In this document: one piece after another, positions 17,235 through 27,062 of the stretch
Layout: each line of letters opens with the position of its first letter
Numbering within the stretch: position 1 is the stretch's first letter
Source of the DNA: CAVRUD01 sp963724285
GTDB lineage: Bacteria > Chloroflexota > Chloroflexia > Thermomicrobiales > UBA6265
Direction: 5' to 3'
DNA length: 64,000 bases
Assembly: GCA_963724285.1 (NCBI GenBank)
Contig: CAVRUD010000029.1
Coordinates: 372,001 to 436,000, forward strand
The notes under the pieces: generated by a model
Seen by the model: the letters and a program-made list of their open reading frames with translations, nothing else
What the model was told of the DNA's origin: nothing
The model's database searches: none
Translations under genes and position numbers: made by a program

Positions 17235-20200
17235 GCGCCGGTATCCGCAGACGACGAGATCACCCTGTAGACGGTCGTATCGCCGTGCTGAAACGCGACC
17301 TCAAGGGTTGTGCCCACCATCTGTTCAAATGCCGCGATTCCCTGAGGACTCGGCCGCGACATGCAGCCCTGGGATCCCGAGGACACGCCAAGGCGCTCCA
17401 GTTGTCCGACCACGACATACTCAACGCCGTACCTGGAGAGGAGCTCTTGCTTCACGCCAACATCACTCGTCCTGTACAGCTCGGCAACATCGTCCTGGCG
17501 ATCGCTTAGCCCCTCGGTATATCGCTGCTGGGTTTCGTGATTCAGCCAACCGATGATCGTCGGGAGACCCGTTCCGATCGAGATTCGCGATCCGTTGCAA
17601 CGGTAGGCGCCGATGCTCGCTTCGGCGATCACCGACGTCCCGGGAACCTCTTCATTGAACCAATCGATCGCGGCCCGATCGTCCGCAAACGAGAGGAGCG
17701 TTCCGTCTGGAGCGAGCTGAATCGTTCCATAATCCATCCAGTCGTAGGCGTTGAGCGTTCCGGATCCGAGATGGTCGGCAAAGCGCTGATCCAGTCGCGG
17801 CCCGGTGGCGAGCACCGGATAGAAGAGCGACAGCGCCACGACGACCGCGCAGACGATTGTTCCTGTCTGGATCCAGCCCATGAATGCCGAGTCTCGCGAG
17901 TCGCTACTATCGGCCGTTTGACTCGGAACCTTCGGCTCCGGGATCTGACCGCTTCCATCGACAATGCCGAGCTTCGCGTCACCTGGATCGCGGTCTGGAT
18001 TCACAACCCAGGTCGCGACGAGCCACGTCAACAACGTGCCTCCGGCCAGGGCGAGCAGCACCCAAACCTGGTTGTAGAACTTGAAGACCGTATTCATCCG
18101 GTATGCAGGGCCGCCTTCGAGGTTGTCGACCAAGAAAATGACTTCCGTTCCGGCGACAATTGCAGCGGCCCCCGCACACAGCACGGCGACAAATCGGGCC
18201 GATTGCTCAGAGTCGGTTATCCAGATCACGCCCGCGAGGGTCACCACCGAAGCCATCAGGGCAAACACGGTCCAATCGTTCGTGACCGCCACGAGTGCAA
18301 CCGCGCCGACGAGCACGATCACCGTCCGCAATGCGGTCAGGCGATCTGAGTCCAACGCCGACTCGGCTGCGCGCCGGCCGAAATCCAGGCCGTCCCGAGC
18401 AACGTGACGATTGCCACAACAACCAGCACACTCGTAACCGCGTCCCGTAGGTTGGCGCGGTCGGATGGCAAGAGGGCGTGAAGTCCAATCGCCCCAACAA
18501 TCAGGGCGGCGGCAACGCTGGCAGACCAACCCATCGTTGACCGATCGACCTTACGAATGGACCACGCGATCAACCCCACGCACACAATCGCAAACAGACC
18601 GCCCGCGTGCCGGGAAAACTCCCAGAAGTTGGACTGTTCCCGCACTTCGCCGATCGAACTGAATAAGGCGACATAATGTGTATGAAAGGGAAGGAACAGC
18701 CCGTAGGCGAGGGCACCCAGGGCCGCTGTCCCGGCCACCGTCGTCCCCAGCCTGACCGGCATCGATCTAACCGCCCCGGTCGCCATGAATATTGCAACGG
18801 CGCCGAGGGCGAAGTACGTCACCACATCCCAGGCATTCGTGGCGAACAACGTTCCAACCGTTAGGGCGAGTCCTATACACCTGACGAGTGCGGCAGTTGA
18901 CGCTGATTTCTCGGCCGTTGGCCGGGAGAGAGCGAGTGCCGTTCGCCGCGGGTCACGAGCAAGGGAATAGGCCAGCGCAACCGCCAAGATAGTCATCGGC
19001 AACGCGATGACATGGGCGTGCAAATCGGCATAGAGACCTGTGAAGTAGGGAAACTCTGTGATCGTATTCGCAGGATCAATGACCCGTGTGGGATCCCATG
19101 TGTTGTAGAGAAATTGCCTGATGTCGGGGTTCTCGAGCCACCGAAAGAACTCGTCCAAATTCCCGATCCCGACGAGGAGCAGGGCGCCTGCCAGTCCGGC
19201 TGGGATCGCCATCCCGCGACGAATGAGGTCACGACCGAGGGTAGCGGTCACGCCGTACCCGGCCAGAGCGATGAGGGCAATAATGGTCGGCTGGGCGAGG
19301 TTGAATCCGATCTCGCTCGGGATGCCTGTCAGTTTGAGACAAAACGCAACCAAATACAGGCCGTAGTAGTAGTAGTTAATGAATCCATCGGCGAACCACG
19401 GATCGTAGGGCGGGAAGTGCGCGCTGCGGAGGGTCGCATTGAGATGCGCGAACTCCATCGGCTTCTCCCCGCCCCAGATTGGGTGGTAGGAGTCGGGATT
19501 CAGATAGCGAAACAGCAGGAAGAGCGCGAAGACGCCCCAGAAGACCGCCTCGGCAACTGCGGCTGATCGCCGCTGATCGTCCGATTGCCGCCATCCTGGG
19601 CGAAAACTGGCCCACCTGAAGCGCAACATCCAGCCTGTGGCAGCGACGGTTGCAACCGCCACCCAGCACCAGATCGCGCGGAACGAGATCAGCTCAGTAC
19701 TTGCCCCCAGCCAGACGATATACCCGGCCAGAAGGAGTGTCAGCAGTCTCGAAAAACTCCAGCCACCATCGGCGAAGCGAGCGAACGCCAGCCGGGCCCA
19801 TGGCCAGGCGGCTACCTGGAGGACAAAGAGCAATACAATCCACACAAGGAGCGCCACGACCGAGTTGCTGGTCCAGGCCGCGCTCCACCGGGCGTCGTCA
19901 ACCACGTCGAGGCTGCCGACGGGCTCATCCAGCATCAGGTCGTCGTTCGGATAGCGTTCCGCCGTGACCTCTTGCATCCGCGCGTCGAGCATCAATCGGT
20001 CGTAGGTTGCGCGATCGACAAGCCCGGTCTTCTGGTAGACCCAGACATGGGGATGGTCGTAGTTGAGCCAGGACTCGTCGGCCCCGTCGTCATCGAACCG
20101 GATCGGACCAATCCCAGGGTAGCGGTGAAAGTCGGCGACCAAGGTGAAACCCAGTTCACCACTTTCGAGCGCGTCGTAGAACTGCGTCTGGACCGGATAC

Positions 20201-22080
20201 CGCCACGGCGACTGGGGCATCGCCGCCATTACCCGGTTAGAGGAGACGACGTAATAGTCGATCTGCTCCAGGTTCCGGTAGATGTAGTTCGCGGCTTCGT
20301 TGTCACTGGCCGCGATCAGCTCGTTGGCGATGTCTCCGAACTCGGCCTCAATCGCCTCGGGGTCCTCTCGGACAGCGCGGGCGGCGTTCCGAAAGGACCC
20401 GCCGAGCGCGCCCGCCGGACCGCGTAATTGACCGGCGATCTGGTCGAACCCGCCGCTCAAGGCATCGCGCTGGTCCGCTGGCAACGAGATTGCCATCTCT
20501 CCCGCTTGCCTGATGCTTTCAGCCGAGGCAGCGACATCACCGTTTCGCAGCGCTTCTCCAGCGTCTTCGAGCAGAGGCAACATTGTCAACGCGTCCGCCA
20601 CGTCCATCAGGTCGCGGTATGAGACCCGATCGGCATACAGGTCGAAGCGGACGGATGAGTACTGCCGGTCGATGCTGTTTAGTCCGGGGCCGAGATCTCG
20701 CGGAAGCTGGTCGTCCCAGTATTCGTCACTGAGGACGCTTCCGGTTGGCACATTGGCATAGATCCAGGCGGACGCTTCGAGTCGAGTATTTTCTTTTGCA
20801 TAGATCGAGCTGAAAGACGCTCCCCAGAATCCGATTCCCGCAATTGCGAGCGCCGCGAATCCCAGCCCGAGTCGCCTGTCGAATCTGCGACTGATCCATC
20901 CCCAGATGGAATCGAGTGACAGGCCGGCGAGGATCGCCAGGACGGGAACGATCGGCGCGAGATATCGGATGAACTTAGCCTCCGGAATCGAGATCACCAC
21001 TCCATAAATCGCTAGCCAACCAAGAAGGATCAACGCACCGGCCTGGAGGCCCCGCCGCTGCCGCAGGAGCAGGACAACGGCCCCAACGGCCGCAAGTGCC
21101 GCCGACACCGGGCCGACCTCCCACCGAAAGAGCTGCTCAACCTGGTAGACGATGGGTGTCGTGCCAATGTACTGACGGGTGAACGGAACGTCGAAGATCC
21201 CCCGCACGATTCGGGCCTGGGTCTCGAGTGATGCGCGGTACACCTCGGGACGCACCAGGGCGTACGGTTCGAACATGGCAAAGGCCAGAAATGCTGACCC
21301 GCCAACCAAGGCGATCCGCTCTGCCATTGCAATGGCGAGTCCAACTCGACGCTCGCCGCTTGCCGCGAGTCGCCAGAGCGAGTACAGGATCCCCAATGCC
21401 ACAACCGAGGCAAGGGTGAACACGCTTCCTTTGCACGCCATTGCCCAGCCGAACGAAGCCCCGGCAAGCAGGAACCATCTCGCCGCCCCGCTTTCGGCCG
21501 CCCGGATCGAGCAGTAGATCGAGAGCGTGACGAAGAATGTCAACCACGAGTCTGTCGTGAAGAAGTGGGCCAACTGGACGGTCAGTGGAGTGAGAGCGGC
21601 GACATAGGCAGCCAGAATGCCCACCCTGGGTCCACCGATCCGGCGACCAATCAAGAAGACCAGCAACACGGTCAACGTATCGAAGAAAATCGACAGCGGC
21701 CTGCCCACCTTGTAGGCATTATCGTACCCATGCCAGTTGGTCTCGGTGAACCAGCCAAGGATCTCTGACACGAGATTGGTCAAGAGAACCGGCATTGCGC
21801 CATAGGCGAACTCGCGATACTTACCAGTCTCCGGGTCGGCCGAACGGGGGTTGAGTCCACTTATCGCCGGATCAGTCACCTCGCTGAGGGAAGACGGCCA
21901 GTGGACGCGACCGATCATGACATCGGCGACGATGTGTCGTTCGTCTGGGTGAAGGTAGTTGCCGTCGTCCCAGTTCCAGCCGTAGAGCCTGACCGCCACC
22001 GCGAGCAGCAACACCCCAATGAGGGCGCAGGCTATCGCATCAAACCTGATTGGAGGGCGTTGCGCCGGAAGTGCGATCAT
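17231..22080 (-). CDS. GT39-like glycosyltransferase fused to DUF2298 (Chlor_Arch_YYY), first copy, frameshifted
   Basis: About 1,616 aa once repaired. Residues 1-470 look like a PMT/ArnT-type (GT39) membrane transferase, with the acidic first-loop motif LHPDERH near residue 43 and a membrane helix bundle. Residues 470-750 form a soluble region. From about 790 a DUF2298 domain follows, with EKPMEFAHL, PWFADGFINYYYYG, EFPYFTGLYADLHAHVIALP, RMNTVFKFYNQVW and TIIGWLNHETQQR. The frame from 22080 stops at 18337, while the DUF2298 sequence continues in another frame to 17231. One missing base near 18381-18386 accounts for it. ATG 22080 is 15 bp from divergent fmt. Confidence 0.86.
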
Positions 22081-22095
22081 GGTCCGGTCATTCTA

Positions 22096-23157
22096 ATGAC
22101 TTCGTTCGATAAGGGTCGAGGACTGGCGTTGAACCACGGTTCCCGAGATATCAGCAACACCCAGAGGCGGACCATATCGGTCGTCTTCTTCGGCACGCCC
22201 GAATTCGCGGTCCCGGCGCTGCGCCGCCTTGCCAGCGATGCGCGCTTTGACGTGCGTCTGGTCGTGACCCAGCCCGACAAGCCCTCTGGCCGAGGCCGGC
22301 GTCTGACGAGTCCGCCGGTCAAGCTCATTGCCGAGGAGGTGGGCCTGCCGGTCTACCAGGCCAATTCTCTCCGGACGCCGGAGCTGCGGGCACCGATCGC
22401 CGAAATCGGGGCAGATGTTTTCGTCGTGGCGGCTTTCGGGGTCATCTTCGGTCCCAAGATGCTCGCGCTGCCCCGCGCGGGATGCGTCAACATCCATGCA
22501 TCTCTCCTGCCAGCCTACCGGGGCGCGAGCCCAATAAGTGCCGCAATCGCCTGCGGCGAGACCGTGACCGGCGTCTCCCTGATGATAATGGACACGGGCC
22601 TGGACACAGGGTCGGTCTTCGCCCAGGCGTCCCTGCCGATTGAAACACATGACACAACAGCATCGCTCACAGTGAAGCTCGCTGACGTCGGAGCAGGGCT
22701 CACAGCATCCCACCTTGCGGACTACGTCGAGGGAGCACTGACTCCGGTTGACCAACCGAGCCAGGGAGCAAGCATGACCAGACCGCTGGTGAAGGCCGAC
22801 GGTTGGATCGACTGGTCAACTCCCGCCGCTCAGATCGAACGCCAGACCCGGGCCATGTGGCCCTGGCCCCGAGCCTGGACGACGCTCGACAGCGAACCGT
22901 TTCAGATCCATCGATGCTCGGTCATCGATCTTTCCGGTGTCGACATCGCGGTTGGCACAATCGTTCGCGCCGGCGACGACCTGGCAGTTCTCTGCGGTGA
23001 CCTGGCCATCGTATTGGATCGCGTCCAACGCGCCGGAGGTCGCCCAGTTGACGGAAGCGAACTGCTTAGGACCCAGCCACATCTCGAAGGTGCCCGTCTT
23101 GGCACCGAAGGCGGGCCGAATCGCCTGCCGGGACCAATTGTCACAGTTCTCGGCTGA
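22096..23157 (+). CDS. fmt: Methionyl-tRNA formyltransferase
   Basis: Formylates initiator Met-tRNA using 10-formyl-THF. The conserved core begins at SVVFFGTPEFAVPAL and includes NIHASLLPAYRGASPI and the SLMIMDTGLDTG loop with the catalytic Asp; the C-terminal RNA-binding domain is complete. The boundary given uses ATG 22096, which leaves 26 non-conserved residues and has no ribosome site. The family start falls at an in-frame ATA, 22174, with AGAGGCGG upstream (spacing 6). A TTG at 22129 is a third option. Transcribed away from the GT39-DUF2298 gene, so their promoters must overlap. Confidence 0.93.
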   Translation: MTSFDKGRGLALNHGSRDISNTQRRTISVVFFGTPEFAVPALRRLASDARFDVRLVVTQPDKPSGRGRRLTSPPVKLIAEEVGLPVYQANSLRTPELRAPIAEIGADVFVVAAFGVIFGPKMLALPRAGCVNIHASLLPAYRGASPISAAIACGETVTGVSLMIMDTGLDTGSVFAQASLPIETHDTTASLTVKLADVGAGLTASHLADYVEGALTPVDQPSQGASMTRPLVKADGWIDWSTPAAQIERQTRAMWPWPRAWTTLDSEPFQIHRCSVIDLSGVDIAVGTIVRAGDDLAVLCGDLAIVLDRVQRAGGRPVDGSELLRTQPHLEGARLGTEGGPNRLPGPIVTVLG

Positions 23158-23504
23158 TCATCCCGAGATCAGATTTGTTTGCGGATAACCGTGATTGTCC
23201 GAACTTACCCGTTGTGGGCGATGTTGCCGTAAGGTGTCACAGCCAGCAGCGCACGGCGCCGCCAAGCAATGGAAGCGCCGATCAACCGTGGCCATAACAC
23301 AAGACGACTACCGCAACTCAAGCCGAGCCCAAACAGATCGGACCGAGGTTTGGTCCCGCGAGCCGCGCACACCATGGCGCCAGTACAATTCCGATTAAAC
23401 TTGAGGTCGGGCGCAAGTACGGCTGGATTCCTTGCAACCCCGCACATCACCAAGCAACCCGTCACCTCTGATTTTAATGATCACGCACGAGTACAGCAAA
23501 CCTG
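23158..23504. other. Gap after fmt with no recognised gene
   Basis: About 350 bp between convergent fmt and the mscL terminator. Both strands have only short frames without ribosome sites or protein-like composition. I looked for a tRNA or another structured RNA and could not support one. Confidence 0.5.
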
Positions 23505-23539
23505 GTGAGGGCGGGCAGTCCATTCCTGCCCGCCCTCAC
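23505..23539 (-). terminator. Hairpin terminator for mscL
   Basis: A perfect 14-bp GC-rich stem (GTGAGGGCGGGCAG / CTGCCCGCCCTCAC) with a 7-nt loop. It lies 31 bp past the mscL stop, with AGGTTTGCT following on the minus strand. It may also act on transcripts coming from fmt. Confidence 0.75.
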
Positions 23540-23570
23540 TCGGGTTTATACGACGATTATGTTGAGTTGC

Positions 23571-23984
23571 TCAACTGACAGTGGAAACCTCAGAAGTACA
23601 GAAGGCACAGCGCCGTGCCTCAAGCGGGATCTCACTTAGGCACTCGGGGCACTTCTTGGTGTTATCCGGTACTGGGGCGCCCGGGCGCTGCATTCGAGCC
23701 ATCAACACGTTCATCGGCTTGACGACAAAGAAGAAGACCACAACTGCCACGGTCAGGAACGTAATCAAGGCGTTCAAGAAATGGCCATATTTGAAGACGC
23801 TGTCGTTGATTGTAAACGTAAGTGCCGAGAAGTCGGGCTCCCCAAAAATCGCGGCAATGAGCGGGGTGATGAAGTCCTCGACCATGGCCGTCACGACAGC
23901 ACCAAACGCCGCCCCGATGACGACCGCGATCGCCAGGTCGACCACGTTTCCGCGTAGGATGAAATCGCGAAACTCTTTGACCAT
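23571..23984 (-). CDS. mscL: Large-conductance mechanosensitive channel MscL with C-terminal zinc ribbon
   Basis: Homopentameric channel that opens under membrane tension to release solutes on osmotic downshock. 137 aa. The N-terminus MVKEFRDFILRGNVVDLAIAV and TM1/TM2 are typical. After TM2 the usual charged helix region continues into PDNTKKCPEC and ARRCAFC, a CxxC-CxxC pair that would bind one zinc. ATG 23984 has AGGAGA upstream. It stands alone, with its own terminator. Confidence 0.95.
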   Translation of the reverse strand: MVKEFRDFILRGNVVDLAIAVVIGAAFGAVVTAMVEDFITPLIAAIFGEPDFSALTFTINDSVFKYGHFLNALITFLTVAVVVFFFVVKPMNVLMARMQRPGAPVPDNTKKCPECLSEIPLEARRCAFCTSEVSTVS

Positions 23985-24286
23985 CGGTCTCGTCTCTCCT
24001 CGATCCGAAGCCAATACCGATGCCCCACCGGCTAACCTTGAAACCCGATGCTCTGCGGCCCAATTATTGCTGCTTGTCCTGATTGCGCAATACGTATCGA
24101 TGGTTCCGGCTACAGAACAGTACGGCACCCCGTCGCCGCTGCGAAGGCCAACTCATGACTCAGAGTCAATGTTGGCATGACCTCTGCAATGTGTTTGCAA
24201 CATCCCCGCAATACCCCCGCGACGACGTCGACCTACGCTACGTTTTGTGAACGCCAGCGTTTGGCCGTCGCAACCGGAGGTTTGCC
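23985..24286. other. Divergent gap between mscL and a small membrane gene
   Basis: About 300 bp that must contain both promoters. On the mscL strand TTGCGC, 16 bp, AATAAT near 24065-24095 is a weak candidate. Nothing else is supported. Confidence 0.35.
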
Positions 24287-24481
24287 ATGGGTTCCATCGT
24301 CATTTACGCCATTGTCACGCTCTGGCTTCTCGCAATGCTGCCGGCCGTCGCAGCGCCGTTCCTTCATGACCGCGTGAAGCGCGGTGCCAATGTGACACCG
24401 CGGACGACCACAATTCCCTTCCGGCAACAGCAGTCGGGATCGTCGGTGCCGGAAACGTCCGTCGACCGACCTGCTGCCTAA
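24287..24481 (+). CDS. Small single-pass membrane protein
   Basis: 64 aa. One hydrophobic segment (residues 3-24, IVIYAIVTLWLLAMLPAVAAPF) then a basic, polar tail (HDRVKRGA). GGAGG at 24276-24280 stands 6 nt before ATG 24287, which makes translation likely. No family recognised. It is followed by the larger MFS-like/spermidine-synthase-like gene after 139 bp. Confidence 0.6.
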   Translation: MGSIVIYAIVTLWLLAMLPAVAAPFLHDRVKRGANVTPRTTTIPFRQQQSGSSVPETSVDRPAA

Positions 24482-24543
24482 CTCCAAAACGCATAGGTCG
24501 GGTTTGGGTTCACGGTCCTCCAGCCACCCGTCGGGACCGCGAC

Positions 24544-24549
24544 TATACT
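24544..24549 (+). promoter_or_regulatory. Candidate -10 box for the fused MFS/spermidine-synthase-like gene
   Basis: TATACT, 71 bp before the gene start. No good -35 is seen, so this rests on the hexamer, which recurs at other starts in the window. Confidence 0.3.
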
Positions 24550-24620
24550 GGTTTCCAGCGGTTGACCATCGTGAGACCAGGTGTGTCGCGGTCGATTGAC
24601 GTGGCGGGATACGGGTATTG

Positions 24621-26225
24621 GTGGAATCCTCACAGGCCGTCCGATTGACAGGTATAGCGGCCCCAACATCGCACCTTGTCCCTCGGCTCATTCAGGTCAT
24701 CGTCTTCGTCGGTGGCATGTCCAGCATCGGGATCGAACTGACCGCGTCCCGGCTCATCGCCCCATATTTTGGCAGTTCGACGTTTATTTGGGCGAACCTG
24801 ATCGGCCTGACGCTCACGTTTCTATCGCTTGGGTACTTCCTGGGCGGCCGAATTGCCGATCGCTACCCATACCCAGCCCTTCTCTTCTCGATCACGGCCG
24901 TAGCCGCCTGCGCTTCTGGACTGATTCCGATAGTCTCGCAGCCGATCCTGACCGAATCGCTCGAAGCATTCGACGACTTCTCGGTCGGGGCCTTTTATGG
25001 TTCCTTGGTCGGCGTGATCGTCCTGATCTCGATCCCCGTGACGCTTCTTGGGTTCGTTTCTCCGTTTGCCATTCGGCTTCTGGTCAGCGATCTCTCTCGG
25101 GCGGGCATAACTTCGGGAAACCTGTACGGCCTTTCAACCCTCGGCTCGATTGCCGGAAGCTTTCTCCCGGTCATCCTCCTGATTCCCTGGATTGGAACGA
25201 CCAACACCTTCATCGTCCTGGCCCTCGCGTTGTTCTTACCCTCGGCTTTTGCATTGATCGCCATTGGGCGAATTCAGTACGCCGTCGTCTCGATCATACT
25301 TGTCGGGCTGATGCTGGCCGCAAACGTTGCCGTTGCAGAAGGGCAGATTCGACCCGCCGAGCGAGGTGAGCTCATTTACGAGTATGAATCGGAATACAAC
25401 TACATCCAGGTGGTCCAGGACGACGGCCGATACATGCTTGCCCTCAATGAGGGTCACGCGATCCACTCGATCTACGATCCGAGTAGCGTCCTGACCGGCG
25501 GCCCATGGGACTATTTCATGACCGCTCCACTTGTCGTACCCAATGAATCTGACACCACAACCGAGAGCGCCCTGATTATCGGCCTCGCCGGTGGAACCGT
25601 TGCCCATCAGCTTACCGGGGCCTTCGGTCCAATCCCGATTGACGGCGTCGAGATTGACGCCGAAATCGCTCGGGTGGGTCGCGAATACTTCGCCATGGGC
25701 CGCGATGAGCTTCCAAACCTCAACGTCATCATCGAAGACGGCCGCTACATGCTCCGCACGACCAGCGACAGCTACGACCTCATTGGCATCGATGCGTATC
25801 ACCAGCCCTACATCCCGTTTCAGCTGTGCACGAAGGAGTTCTTTCAGGAGGTCTCCGATCACTTGAACCCCGGCGGAGTCGCCGTAATTAACGTTGGCCG
25901 AACAAAAACCGACTACCGGCTCGTCGACGTGATCGCGGCGACGATGAATACGGTTTTCCCCTATGTGTACGCTATCGACGTCCAGGGGTATAACAACACC
26001 ATGCTGATCGGCTCGCACGTCCCCGACGGTGGCAACAACTTCGTGGCCAACACCGCAAATCTGCCCGAGACCTCGCTCCTGCGCACCGTAGCCGAACGGA
26101 GCATTGCCACCGGCAACATCCGTGAGGTGGATCCGGATGCCCGCGTTTTCACAGACGATCACGCCCCGGTGGAACTCGTCGTCGACCAGATCATCCTCGA
26201 CGTTGCCCGTGAAGGCGAAGATTGA
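24621..26225 (+). CDS. Fused MFS-like membrane domain and spermidine-synthase-like protein
   Basis: 534 aa. Residues 20-240 form about seven or more membrane helices (GIELTASRLIAPYFG, SLGYFLGGRIADRYP). Residues 250-520 resemble spermidine synthase: a SAM/dcSAM-type loop LIIGLAGGTVAHQL, an acidic VEIDAEI, DLIGIDAYHQPYIP in place of the usual catalytic loop, and TKEFFQEV. The polyamine-binding Asp pattern of true SpeE is not obvious, so the substrate is uncertain. GTG 24621 is chosen to keep the first helix; its ribosome site is weak. Its stop overlaps pgeF (TGATG), so the genes are coupled. Confidence 0.85.
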   Translation: MESSQAVRLTGIAAPTSHLVPRLIQVIVFVGGMSSIGIELTASRLIAPYFGSSTFIWANLIGLTLTFLSLGYFLGGRIADRYPYPALLFSITAVAACASGLIPIVSQPILTESLEAFDDFSVGAFYGSLVGVIVLISIPVTLLGFVSPFAIRLLVSDLSRAGITSGNLYGLSTLGSIAGSFLPVILLIPWIGTTNTFIVLALALFLPSAFALIAIGRIQYAVVSIILVGLMLAANVAVAEGQIRPAERGELIYEYESEYNYIQVVQDDGRYMLALNEGHAIHSIYDPSSVLTGGPWDYFMTAPLVVPNESDTTTESALIIGLAGGTVAHQLTGAFGPIPIDGVEIDAEIARVGREYFAMGRDELPNLNVIIEDGRYMLRTTSDSYDLIGIDAYHQPYIPFQLCTKEFFQEVSDHLNPGGVAVINVGRTKTDYRLVDVIAATMNTVFPYVYAIDVQGYNNTMLIGSHVPDGGNNFVANTANLPETSLLRTVAERSIATGNIREVDPDARVFTDDHAPVELVVDQIILDVAREGED

Positions 26226-27040
26226 TGCTTCTGGACCATTCAGCGCAGACTGCCCCGGCGACCGTGCTTCAGAGTGATCTGTTGGCTCAGGTCGCCGGTG
26301 TCGTACACGGGATCACGTCTCGCATAGCCGGCATGGGACGTGCCGACGGCAACGTCGCCTACAGCCCTCCTCGGGACCAGGAAGACGCCTGGTCGATGCG
26401 CACCGCCTGGTGCGCCGGGTTGGGCCTCGATCCCGAATCAATCGTCACGGCCGGACAAGTCCACGGCTCCATTGCCCATGTCGTCGATCTGGAGCAACGG
26501 GGAACGGGCGCCCGGCCGGGATCAGGGCGGGTCGCGCTGTGCGACGCGCTACTGACCAGGAGTGTCGGCCCGGTCCTGTTGACCCTCCATGCGGACTGCC
26601 TTCCAATCATCCTGGTCGATCCTGACTTGCCTGCCGTTGCCAGCGTCCATGCCGGATGGCGCGGCACGGTCGCAGGCGTCGCGGGGACTGCCGTCGCCGC
26701 CATGACCGCTGAGTTTGGCAGCGACCCGAATCGAATTCTGGCATTCCTTGGCCCGTCGATCTGCCAGCAGTGTTACGAAGTCGGCGACGAGGTCGCATCC
26801 GCCTGGCAGTCGGTTGCGGGAGATGAAGCCGACCTCGCGCTCGAGCGCGCCGGCACGCGATACCGCTTCGACCTGAAGCAGGCAAATCGCGTTCAACTCT
26901 TGTTGGCCGGACTCGTCGAGTCACGGATCGACACATCGCGGATCTGCACAAGGTGCCAGCACGACGATTGGTTTTCCCATCGTGGCCAGGGACCGGAGAC
27001 GGGCCGGTTTGGCGCCATCGTGGCTATCTCTGGAACATGA
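26225..27040 (+). CDS. pgeF: Multicopper-oxidase-like purine nucleoside phosphorylase / laccase-domain protein
   Basis: YfiH/YlmD family (PF02578). Members act as purine nucleoside phosphorylase or adenosine deaminase, and the E. coli member edits misincorporated L-Ser in peptidoglycan precursors. 271 aa. The metal site residues are present: VHG with His, LHADCLP with Cys and VHAGWRGTVAG with His. The C-terminus CTRCQHDDWFSHR is typical. ATG 26225 overlaps the previous stop by one base. The neighbour yggS is a frequent partner (ylmD-ylmE in Bacillus). Confidence 0.92.
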   Translation: MLLDHSAQTAPATVLQSDLLAQVAGVVHGITSRIAGMGRADGNVAYSPPRDQEDAWSMRTAWCAGLGLDPESIVTAGQVHGSIAHVVDLEQRGTGARPGSGRVALCDALLTRSVGPVLLTLHADCLPIILVDPDLPAVASVHAGWRGTVAGVAGTAVAAMTAEFGSDPNRILAFLGPSICQQCYEVGDEVASAWQSVAGDEADLALERAGTRYRFDLKQANRVQLLLAGLVESRIDTSRICTRCQHDDWFSHRGQGPETGRFGAIVAISGT

Positions 27041-27062
27041 CAAGACGTTGCCCGGAGGTGTC

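Noticed and set aside
19585..20427. 280-codon plus-strand frame
   Set aside because: Antisense to the GT39-DUF2298 gene and without any protein-like motif.
23195..23398. 67-codon frame after fmt
   Set aside because: No ribosome site, Arg/Gln-rich random composition, and no match to any family I know.
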